From: Picocystis sp. L7
Taxonomy: Eukaryota > Chlorophyta > Picocystophyceae > Picocystales > Picocystaceae
Direction: 5' to 3'
NCBI GenBank assembly: GCA_020975725.1
Contig: QXJR01000028.1
Location: forward strand, 434,001-498,000
DNA: 64,000 nucleotides
Shown: one piece after another, positions 48,655 through 58,700 of the stretch
Layout of the letters: each line of letters begins with the position of its first letter
Numbering within the stretch: position 1 is the first letter of the stretch
Notes under the pieces: model-generated
The model's input: the letters and a program-made list of their open reading frames with translations, nothing else
Database searches by the model: none
What the model was told of the DNA's origin: nothing
Position numbers and translations under genes: made by a program

Positions 48655-50322
48655 ATGCCGTATCGACCCCCACACGCGAGAGAGGGTGCAGGCGGAGGAC
48701 ACGCGCCACCCACGGATTACCGACCGAAAGGTTATGGGGGTGGCAGCTCCTTTGGGACCACCAGGGGGTTTGGAGGAGATGCCAGAGGCGCGCCACCCTC
48801 CACCGTCTCGTCCCCGGCACCACCCACCGTGTTTCCCAAGTGGAAGCCCTCGGAAAGGGTCAATAAGTTCACGGAAGAGCAAATCAAGGAAGTGAGGACG
48901 CGCATGAATGTCACCGTGGATTTCGAAGACGGGGAACCGTTGGCTCCACCCCCGATCGAAACGTTCGAAGACATGAATCTTCATGAAGACATCATACAAG
49001 ATATCCGATATCACGACTACGAAAAACCTACACCCATACAAACCCAAGGCATACCTGTAGCACTCTCTGGAAGGGATATCCTCGGATGCGCACAGACAGG
49101 ATCGGGGAAAACTGCATCCTTCGCCATTCCCATGATTCAACATTGCCTCAACCAGCCGCCCATACGGAGGGGGGATGGACCCCTTGCTGTGGTCCTGGCG
49201 CCAACCCGGGAGCTCGCGCAACAGATCGAGCAAGAAGTGAAAGCATTCAGCCGTACATCCAAAATGAGGAGTACCATTGTCGTGGGTGGCACACACATGG
49301 GCGAACAACGCACTGAGCTACGTGCCGGTGTGGAGATAGTAGTAGCGACACCAGGTCGATTCATTGACCATCTGCACCAGGGAAACACATATTTGGACAG
49401 GGTGTCCTTCATCGTGCTGGATGAAGCAGATCGAATGTTGGACATGGGCTTCGAGCCCCAGATTCTTGAAGTCATGAAGAATCTCCCCAAGGAGCACCAG
49501 ACATTGCTCTTCAGTGCAACGATGCCTCCTGAAGTAGAGGAATTGGCGGGCAAATACTTGAACAAACCTGTTCGTGTGAAGGTTGGTACGGTCAGCACCC
49601 CGACTGCAAGCGTCACACAGCATCTCATCCAAGCTGCTGAGGACAACAAGATCCCCATGCTTCTCCAGCTTTGTTTGGAGGAACAGCAGGCTGCAAGCCA
49701 CATGGGGCACAAGTTCCCGCTGACCATCATTTTTGTGGAACGAAAGAATCGATGTGATGAAGTTGCAGATGCTTTGGAGGATCAAGGCCTCTCTGCGTGC
49801 TCCTTGCATGGTGGGAAGACCCAGCAGGAACGTGAAAGTGCACTCCGAGACTTCAGAACGGGAAGAGTGAACATCTGTGTGGCCACTGATGTAGCATCTC
49901 GCGGCCTAGATGTGACTGGCATAGATCATGTGATAAACCTTGACCTACCACGGGCGCTTGAAGATTACGTCCATCGTATTGGTCGTACAGGACGTGCCGG
50001 TGCTTCAGGACGGGCAACAAGCTACTATACCGAGAGGGACAGTTTTATTGTGGGGCGTATCAAGTTTGCGATTTCTCAGGCAGAGAAGGGTAATGCTCAT
50101 GCATTTGCCACTGGCAGAGAGGCCAGGCAGAAGGAGCGCGAGGAACGAGCAGCCTTTCATGGAGGGGCTGGGTCAGGCGGGACCGATGAGGTATCCGACG
50201 GCATTGCTGGTATAAAGGTTGACGATCAGTACAAGCACATGGCAGTGCTGGCAAGTGCATCGGGCCAGGACAAAACAGGTGCCGCCGATGATGCATGGGG
50301 CGACGATGAAGATGATTTTTGA
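48655..50322 (+). CDS. DEAD-box RNA helicase (DDX3/DED1-related plant type)
   Basis: A 555-aa ATP-dependent RNA helicase with all core motifs: the Q motif with upstream F (FEDMNLHEDII, PTPIQTQGIP), Walker A (AQTGSGKTA), PTRELAQQ, GG and TPGR, DEAD (VLDEADRMLDMGF), SAT, the helicase C motifs IIFVERKNRCDEVADAL and VATDVASRGLDV, and HRIGRTGRAG. The N-terminal 90 residues are Gly-rich (MPYRPPHAREGAGGGHAPP), and the C-terminus is acidic (DDAWGDDEDDF). The insertion in QLCLEEQQAASHMGHKFPLT and the tail FATGREARQKEREERAAFH match one plant DEAD-box subgroup. Its exact substrate is unknown. I chose the ATG at 48655; the upstream frame crosses a minisatellite and is unlikely to be coding. Confidence 0.93.
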   Translation: MPYRPPHAREGAGGGHAPPTDYRPKGYGGGSSFGTTRGFGGDARGAPPSTVSSPAPPTVFPKWKPSERVNKFTEEQIKEVRTRMNVTVDFEDGEPLAPPPIETFEDMNLHEDIIQDIRYHDYEKPTPIQTQGIPVALSGRDILGCAQTGSGKTASFAIPMIQHCLNQPPIRRGDGPLAVVLAPTRELAQQIEQEVKAFSRTSKMRSTIVVGGTHMGEQRTELRAGVEIVVATPGRFIDHLHQGNTYLDRVSFIVLDEADRMLDMGFEPQILEVMKNLPKEHQTLLFSATMPPEVEELAGKYLNKPVRVKVGTVSTPTASVTQHLIQAAEDNKIPMLLQLCLEEQQAASHMGHKFPLTIIFVERKNRCDEVADALEDQGLSACSLHGGKTQQERESALRDFRTGRVNICVATDVASRGLDVTGIDHVINLDLPRALEDYVHRIGRTGRAGASGRATSYYTERDSFIVGRIKFAISQAEKGNAHAFATGREARQKEREERAAFHGGAGSGGTDEVSDGIAGIKVDDQYKHMAVLASASGQDKTGAADDAWGDDEDDF

Positions 50323-50365
50323 ACATCCTCCATGGATAAGGGCGATGTACAAACATCTTTAGTAA

Positions 50366-51127
50366 TCACTTTCTCAGCCTTCTGAGCTTTGGAGACACAT
50401 GTTCCTCATCATCAGAATTGGCAGGAAAGTCAAACGTACTGGATTTCGACCTATTCCTCTTGGTTGCTGCAGCGGCGGCAGCGGCAGTCAGCGCGACAGG
50501 GTTGTTGGCAGTCTTCGGTTGCCCCCTGGAGCCTCTTGGTCCACTGCCAACTCCAGCCTTTTTGGTCTGCTCTTTTCGTAGTAAGCGTGTGAATGCGCTT
50601 TGAGATCCTTTGGCCGCTCCTTTATCCAGGCTACGTTTCTCCCCTTTGAGACCAGAGGACGTGTTCGCAGGGGTAGTTTTGGCACTCCCGACCCTTCCCG
50701 AGCGTGTGCTGTCCTTTCGGCGCGTTGCTGTGCTCGGCGGTCCGGTCCTTCGTCGTGTTCCTTCCGTCTTGCGCTTCAGTTTCCCAAACGATCCTCGGCG
50801 CTTCGACTTGGTCTTGGGAGTTCGTTGGAGGCCTCCAGACGAGCGTGCGGTGCCTCCCGGACTCGCTTCGTCGTCGTCGACCTCACTTTCGTCCAAAGCA
50901 TCGAACTCCTTCGTCTCTCGACCGCCTTTCTTCTTCAACTTGCCTTCTATCCGTCCCATCTGCCTGGTTCGTTGGAAGTTCAGGCCACCGGCACGAAAGG
51001 GTGCGTCTTTCGCCCATTCGAGCAAGGCATCGTTCACGTGCGGTGCGTCGGTTCTTGCCGTCACACCAAGGACGACGAAAGGGCGTGGAAGTGCGTCCCC
51101 GTAGAAGGACTGGATGCTCACCACCAT
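50366..51127 (-). CDS. Unknown basic nuclear-type protein (253 aa)
   Basis: The first 60 residues look folded and conserved (VSIQSFYGDALPRPFVVLGV, then DALLEWAKDAPFRAGGLNFQ and RTRQMGRIEGKL). An acidic patch (DALDESEVDDDEA) follows, then about 170 residues rich in Lys, Arg, Ser and Thr, with a run of alanines, that look disordered and contain several nuclear-localisation-like clusters. A DNA- or RNA-associated role is a guess from composition. The start is the ATG at 51125-51127. The gene converges with the DEAD-box gene, 43 bases between stop codons. GTTAAC boxes lie about 130-150 bases upstream. Confidence 0.65.
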   Translation of the reverse strand: MVVSIQSFYGDALPRPFVVLGVTARTDAPHVNDALLEWAKDAPFRAGGLNFQRTRQMGRIEGKLKKKGGRETKEFDALDESEVDDDEASPGGTARSSGGLQRTPKTKSKRRGSFGKLKRKTEGTRRRTGPPSTATRRKDSTRSGRVGSAKTTPANTSSGLKGEKRSLDKGAAKGSQSAFTRLLRKEQTKKAGVGSGPRGSRGQPKTANNPVALTAAAAAAATKRNRSKSSTFDFPANSDDEEHVSPKLRRLRK

Positions 51128-54100
51128 CGAAACGATTCCTTTCGACGCCGATGCGGAAAATTAAAACACAGACGCGCGCCGTGTGGCGAGCAACGCCGAA
51201 AGGTCTTCCCGATTCTGGCGGGAAACGACCACGAAGTGCTGGATCCCGCCAAATTTGCTTAACCAATCGGTTAACTCCAAGGGGTGAGAAGCCCGAACGG
51301 GGAGTGAAGCTACTTACGAACGTTGCAAGACAGGGGTGTCACACTTCCCACCCTTTCATCGTTGCAATGATGCACCCTACTGTCCTCAACGTGCCAACGT
51401 ACGGCAGATGTAGAACGGCCCGAGTCGGGGAATGTCCTACGACTCGAAAAGGTTACGTCTCGTACTGCTTCGAAGGCCTTGTTTGACACCAACACACATG
51501 TAGTGCGGGCCTACATCGTTGCCTATGTGACCTTTGACAAAATAAAGCAACAACTACACCCCTAGGCCCATGACGTTCCGCGAAACTCAATGTTCACGGA
51601 CACCAGGCCCGCAAAGAATATCCCCGTTTTTGCTCTCTCCATCCTTAGAAGATGCATGGCCCGATCCAACACCCTTCCCGAACCACGTTGCAAAGTAACT
51701 CGTGGTGTAGAGCAAAAGCCGCTCTATAAATTCGGCACGTAGCGTGTGGGTGGAGTGTTTGCTTCTTGGTGAAGTGAGACATCCTTGAACGATGTTCTAC
51801 TTTGGCAAGCAATATACGAATTAGTCCGCCAATGTAACCATGCCTAGGCAACCCGCAAATACTAAAATAAAAGATCAGGCGAACAGCGTCCTTGAGCACC
51901 CAACACTTTGCACAAAGTCCTCCAATCTCTTTGTTGGTGAAGGTTTGCACGAGAAATTCCGTGTTGTGGAAGGGTCTTCCACCTCACATATGCGGAATCC
52001 GCACATGTACATCTTCAAAGTGCATCAAATGTTTCCAAGCATCAAGTTGTGACGTATTGCATCAATCGTGAGAAATTGTATAAATACTAGGCGCTAGCGA
52101 AAGTTTCGAAAGCTAGGTGTCATGTTCTTTTGGCGTGTAGATACTTTGCATACTTAACATGGTAATTTCCTTGGCACAAAATGATGAACAAACGATCTCG
52201 CCTTTCCCACAATTTGCTGATCATCATAGCTTTCGCGTACTTGATGCCAAGTTCCGAAAACCCAAGCATGCCGCCCAAAAACGGGCTGGTAAATGCCCTT
52301 GGGGCATGCGCATCTACTTTTATTGGACGTCAACGATTCATTTCCCCACCTTCTTGCCATTTGTGCAACCTAGCTAATTAGGCAAGAGTTGAGATCCCTT
52401 GTGGTCGGCGAAGTCGAAGGATTTTCCTAGAGGTGGGTCTTGTAGACTGCGAACTCAAGTTCGGGGCCAACCTTTGCAACGCTCGAAAATTTTAGAGTCA
52501 TGAAAAATGTATTCGTGGGATCCACAGACCTCGCTCCCATACCGGGCTTGCGCAATGGTAAGCGACAGAAGCAATTGTAAGGTGGAAATGGAAGCATTGC
52601 AATAAAAGAAAATGTGGTGGGTGTAGCATGCGAAATCACATCTTGCGGGCCTAAAAAGTAAGATGCTTCAACTGAATGGGATCAAAATATACAACCATTC
52701 GACACTGATTGAGCACTCTTTTGCAATCTTGAAGTTCTTCAAGACCTACTTGGTGATATCACACGCTATTCATTTCGCATGGACGAAAGTTTCCTTGGTG
52801 TATTCGGGCATGACAAGCCGGCATTTTGCTATCAACATTGTTCAATGCTTAGGCCCGACTTTTTACTAAAGAATCGGCACAAGGAAGTGCCTGTGGACTT
52901 TGGCAAGATGCACATGGCCTCCAAGATGCAGACCATGGCGAGATGCTTTCAGCAATCAAAGGACAAGGGGTGCCTCTAGCAGTGCGTCGTCAGTTACTTT
53001 TTGGCGCTTTTCATGGTCCTCACCATTCCTAACGTGAAAGAAGATTTGAGGACGACCACTCTCAAAGAAAAGTGCATTTGTTGGCTAAAAATTTGCAAAT
53101 GAAAACCATATTCATAGCTGCATACGCCATGTCTTCGCATCACAAAGGGCTCACCTTCGTTGCATACGTTGCGAAGTGAAGTAGTGGGCAACACTAATAA
53201 GTATGCATTGTTGGCTTTAAATGCATAAGCTAGTAATATATTTGTAAGAAATCACATTTGTCTTCTTCACATAGGGCGGCCGTGGAAGTAGAAAAGCATC
53301 TGATGCAACGAGGTGCATTGCATGCTCCTTTAGCCTCGCGATTGCACTTTTAGTGTGCACATTTACTAGATCTTATATCTTTCGCTCCACCCGGCATGCT
53401 TTTGGCAGCGCCTCATGAAAGTTCAAAGCTAGCGCCTTTGGCATGCCAAAGCTACTAAGTGCGAAGTCATTTTCGCTAGTACGGTTTCCTACATGCATCG
53501 GCGCGGGCCACGTATATGCATTTCTTCTTTCCCTCCTGTTTCGTGCTTCTATCAACTAAGATTGTAATATACTACCAATCGTTTATTGTAGCTGGCAAAA
53601 ACATCAAGTTCCATTCTTTCACGAAAGAGTGCTTCCCAAGATAAAAGAACCACTCCTCGTGTTATTCCGAAGGGTTCAAACTTACCCCATTCACGGTGTG
53701 ATGTAAACCTTGACGGGGTGTCTCTACCACGATCCCCGACCAACGTCGGTCCTGTTGTGACACACAATGCACAAACATTAAGCATGCGGATGCAAAGCTT
53801 TCATACGAAAGAAAACTTTGGGCCTTCAATCGGGATTTTTGCACGATCTCGCGATCACCTCTCCATTGGTAAACCAATTTGTGCTTTCTTCTTGGGTCGT
53901 CCTTGATGTGGAGCACTATGGTGGTCCTTTCCTATCCTTTGTTTGCTCGAAGTTTCTCTTTGACAACCCTTTGACGCCACCTGTGGGATCGACCACAGCT
54001 TACAAGTTTACCCAAACCCGAATGGCAAGGTGATTTTCATCATCGGCCGAGAGCAAGTTTTGGCAGCTAGAGGCATCCGTACATCCAATGAGAAGTCCAC

Positions 54101-54540
54101 TGGTTGTGTGTCTATCAGAGAGCAAAACAATGGAGTGTACTGTAGGACGGGAAGGCGACATCTTCGGAAAACACCATCGCGAAAAAAAATTGAACAAATA
54201 GAATCGAATGTGCTCTTCAACTTTCATTCCTCCTGTCCAACCCAACGAGAGGGGAGGTTGAGATACTCACTCCACCAGCATTCTCTTGGTGAGAAATTCA
54301 TGGTCATTGTTCTAACGTGAAGAGCATGGGAAAAGCCGCGAAGTCCGCAAGAAGGCATTTCCAACTTGTGCAGGTCTCAGGAGTCGTTTGGTGGGATTGC
54401 GGACGCCAGACTTGACATCCTACCAAAGCAACTCCACCATTGAGATCTAGCGGGCATACACCAAGCTTTCCTGGATTGTCGGCAAGCCCACGTCTTGCTG
54501 CTTTATTGTCAGGACTCTCGACGATTGAAACCATTCGAGA
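51128..54540. other. 3.4-kb gene-less stretch
   Basis: After a short GC-rich promoter flank (TTAACC at 51259 and GGTTAAC at 51269) the sequence becomes AT-rich, with only short frames on both strands. A plus-strand reading at 52779-52979 (FGHDKPAFCYQHCSMLRPDF) has protein-like character and may be a fragment of a decayed gene or element. Nothing else was recognised. Confidence 0.4.
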
Positions 54541-55100
54541 TCACTTGCTCCGGAGGAGCGGGTAGTTCAACGGATTCGCGTCGAACTTTGCACGTTTCGC
54601 AGCCTCCCTCGCCTCCGACAGCCTCTGAGAGGACGTGGTGATGACTGTCTTCAGCTTCTTCTGGCTTTCACGCAAGGAGTCCTCTTCGTCGTACACTTTC
54701 TTCAGCCCCAATTCTGCATCCGTAAGCTGGCGTTCCTTCTTCGAGATCGTATCATGGATCCTCTCCTCTTCTCTCTTCACTTTTTCTAGCTCGGAATGGA
54801 GTAGGTCCAGTTCCAAGGAGACCCCTTCGCGAAGACTAGAGAGCGATTTGGCTTGCTCTTTGAGCTCTTGGATTGCATGTTCCCTGTCTTTGGTCGCCTG
54901 TTCTGCCTCTTGGAGCGCGGCCATTGCTTCACTGACATCCCGATTGGCCTCCCAGACCTTGTATCCCGCCTGTCGTTGCGTCCAATCCGGTCAGTTCCCT
55001 TCACATTCGTTCGACCTACATCTACGCTTCGACGCACCTGTCCAGCCCACGCCGCTGCCGCAAGTCCGGTCACACCTCCCACGGCACGCGACACCTTCAT
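54541..55100 (-). CDS. Coiled-coil protein with hydrophobic N-terminus, one intron
   Basis: The coding sequence joins 55038-55100 and 54541-54969, giving 163 aa. The 68-bp intron starts GTGCGTCGAA and ends AACGACAG, phase 0. The joined sequence reads MKVSRAVGGVTGLAAAAWAG, then QAGYKVWEANRDVSEAMAAL. The N-terminal 25 residues form a short Ala/Gly-rich hydrophobic segment, like the anchors of small mitochondrial or peroxisomal membrane proteins. Residues about 40-150 are a heptad-rich coiled coil (LELDLLHSELEKVKREEERI). No family is recognised. The N-terminus is uncertain because the frame stays open upstream of the ATG at 55098-55100. Confidence 0.6.
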
Positions 55101-55784
55101 GTCGACCACGCCGGACAGTGAGGCGATGGCGTCTGTTCCAGGAGAACTCTGCAGGCACACCCACACCCCATCGGGCAAGGGAGGGGGGGTGTTCCATGAT
55201 CCCCTTGGACAAGTGTAAGAGGATTGTTCAACTGCATACTGTAATTGGAAAAAAAGGTTCTCGAAGGTGGATGCATCCTTCGACGATGCTATGCGAGAAA
55301 GGAAAGATTCGATGAAGAACAAAATGGAGAATTTAACGGCTGATCAAAGAAGATCTACGGACATGAGCGTACAAGTACCTTCCTGCCTATCGTTGCAGAG
55401 GGAGCAACAGCATGTCAGTGTAGCCCGGCGAAGCCATTGATGCTGGAGAAGGGTGGTGAATACACTTCAAGGAAAAGAAGGCATACGGCGAAAACATTCA
55501 CCAACAGCCTAGTCAAAGCAATTGGAATGATCAGACCAACCGTGCGTTGAAGGGTCCTATAGGATTGATCCAACAGAAGGCTTTGCGTAACCTTGAAATA
55601 AAATCTGGCATTCCCTTCTTGTTGACAAATGATGGTGGCATACCTCCGAGAATTTCAATCAGCAAAATCTTTGTCAGCGCTGTCTTTTACACACTTGAAG
55701 CAGTTCCACAAGCCGCTTCTCCATGGGCGTGGTTTCTGCATCAAATGGATCGCTGCAAACAATGGCAGGCTCAATATTCCTTGT
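55101..55784. other. Intergenic stretch downstream of the remodeller gene
   Basis: No assignable gene. It contains the 5' flank of the coiled-coil gene and the 3' flank of the SWR1-type gene. Confidence 0.4.
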
Positions 55785-58700
55785 CTAGTGACCCTGCAGT
55801 TCTTGTTCTTCCAACATCTTCAAATGCTCCCTGTATGCAGCCGCAGCCTTCGCAGGGTCTATAAGGTGGGAAACCAAGGGTTCTTCTACCTCATGGGCTT
55901 TGTCCTCCTGTGTGTTACCTGACATCTCCTTTTTAGCAGTATCCTGAGCCTGTTTCTCCCATATCTTTTCCTCATGAGCCAACGCTACATCTGCTGTGAT
56001 TATTCTTTGTTTTGCATAATGCTCCTCGAAGAATCTGATGGCGTACCTCTCTACAGGCAAAAGTTCTTCCTCCCACGAGGCACCTAGAGCTACTGCACGT
56101 TCTACTTTTTCCTGGAAGAGATTCTCCTGCTCTCCGCCGTTGTTCGCTTCCTCCCCTGCATCTTGATGGACCAGATCTCCCTTTGGATGGTCCCTATGGC
56201 CGTCTCCACCCTCGGTTTCATTCTCTTCCTGCAAAGGTACCTCACCTTGGAACTCCGCCAGCTCTTGTTCTGCCTCCTTCTTGGCCGCTTCTGTAGCAGC
56301 AACATCCGCCTCATCCTCAACCTGCTTCAGCACATCGTTCACGTTGTCCTCTTGATCTATCTCCCCAGCTTTGCAGGAAGGTTTTCCGTCAAAAATGTCA
56401 ACCAAATTGCTTTTCTTGAAAAATTCGGTGTTGAAATCGCCAGATTGTATTGCAAGAAAGTCAAGTTCCTGCTTCTGTTTGGACTTTCGCAAAATGTTCT
56501 CTTCAATTGTCCCATGCGAAACAAGACGATATATGTGAACAACCTTTGTTTGCCCAATACGATGGGCCCGATCCTGTGCCTGGGCATCCATTGCTGGGTT
56601 CCAGTCACTGTCGTAAAATATGACAGTGTCTGCACCAGTAAGATTCATTCCCAATCCTCCACTGCGAGTGCTCAAGATAAAGCAAAAAATCTTCGGATTG
56701 GAGTTGAACCTCTGCATCAGTATTTGGCGCTGTTCTGGCTTTGTGGTACCATCCAACCTGAGATAGGTGTAACCATATAGATTGAGAAAAGACTCAAGCA
56801 CATCTAGCATTTTTGACATCTGTGTAAAAATCAGGCACCTGTGCCCGTCCGCTCTTAGACGGCGCAGCAGAAGTGCAAGCTCTTGCAGCTTTCCACAATC
56901 AAACTGTATCAAGCGACGATCTGGAAAGAAAAGCTGGTGATGCACGATAGCTTTACGTAGCGGAGCAAGTAGAGGTCCAACTTCAGCCAGCAGCAGTGCC
57001 TCTTGCACTTGTTGGATTGCTTGCTTCTTTTGATACCCCTTTGAACACCATACCTTCGGAGCTTTGGCCCTTGCTTTAGGAATTACAAAGCAGCATTCCG
57101 ACAAGGTTTTGTCCATTTGGAGCGATCTCTCTGGAAACGAAAGCAACATTTTTGCAAGAATACGAGAGTGTTCAAACAACTTTCTAGGGTCTATTTTAGC
57201 TTGCTGAACAGAATCTACCAACGTTGGACAAGATAAAACATCCACATCACACCAGACATTTAGCGCTCTGCATGAACTTCTCACTTGGACCTGCTCCACA
57301 ATAGAGTTCCAAACATCCGTTTTTGCTGCATAAACCCTTCTTTTTAGAAAGTCTGAAATGGCGTTCAACAAATTGTGTGAATTAGCTGAGAGATGACTGC
57401 TCAACGAGGGTCCACATCTTGAAGAATCGAAGTTAGACATAGCCGGTACTATGGATATTGGTCCAGATTGCATTGACGTGAATGTCTGCAACTCGGGAGC
57501 TGAACCTCTTCCCGTCAGAAAGTTCCACGGACTGCATGCACCAGACAATGAAGGCATTACATCGACTACCAGTGAAGGCATCTGCAATTCAATACGCTCC
57601 ATGTCAAAAGCTGAAACAATCGGCCGACTTTCAAAAAGGTCTGGATGGTTGCAAACCTTGCGTAGTTGCATAAGACAATTCATTATTCCCATAAGATTTC
57701 CACTGCCAAGTACCTTCTGAGTATTACTGCTGGACATGTAGTCTTCATACAGTTCCCTTTGTCTCTTACTCAATCGGCAGTAAAGTATATGCTCTTCCTT
57801 TGGTGGTAGGCTTTTCTCTACATCCCTCTTTATTCGTCTGAGTAGGAAAGGCCGCAATACTTTATGCAATCGCTGTACAATCTGCGTGTTGACTGATGAC
57901 TGGCCTTCCACCATACCTGTAAGTGGCATCGAAAACCATTCACTGAATTGCTCATACGAACTAAACACATGAGGCATCAGAAAATGCAAAAGGGCCCACA
58001 ACTCCATGAGGTCATTTTGCAAAGGTGTACCAGTAAGCAATAACCTGTACTTTGCATCGAAGTTCAAAAGTGCTTGCCAACGTTGACTTCTCCAGTTTTT
58101 TATCATGTGAGCTTCGTCTAGAATCAGGTACTTCCACTTTTTTCTACCAAGAATTTTGATGTCTTTGAGGATAAGGGTGTAAGTAGTGATACAAACATGG
58201 AAGCTGTTTGGTTTGGACCAACCCTGCCTTTTGAGCTTCCTCTCCTTTGCGGTGCCAAAGTAAGTAAGTACCTTAAATGCCGGGCAGAATTTGAAGAATT
58301 CCATTTCCCAGTTTAACATAACAGATGTAGGGACTACAATCAGATGTGGACCCCATATTCCTTTCTCAATAGCCAAGTGCGCTAACAGCGCGATAGTTTG
58401 AATGGTTTTACCGAGGCCCATCTCATCTGCAAGAATTCCATTGAGTTTCTTCTCATGCAGAGACACTAGCCAGTCTAGACCTATGTGCTGATATTCACGT
58501 AGTGGATATTTCATAAGAAATGGGACTTTGGTCTTGATTTGGGTTTGCTGTGGTGCATCACTACCAAGTTCTGCTACTTTGACCCTATCGCTCTTTTCCT
58601 TTTGGTTCTCTCTTTCCTGCTTTTCAGCAGGTGCTGCATTTTCTTTCATGCCCAAGCTAGCGTGCGAGGTGTTCATTTCTACATCTCTGACTCCAGACCA

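Noticed and set aside
52427-52979. Decayed transposase
   Set aside because: Protein-like fragments exist but no DDE or recombinase motif could be identified.
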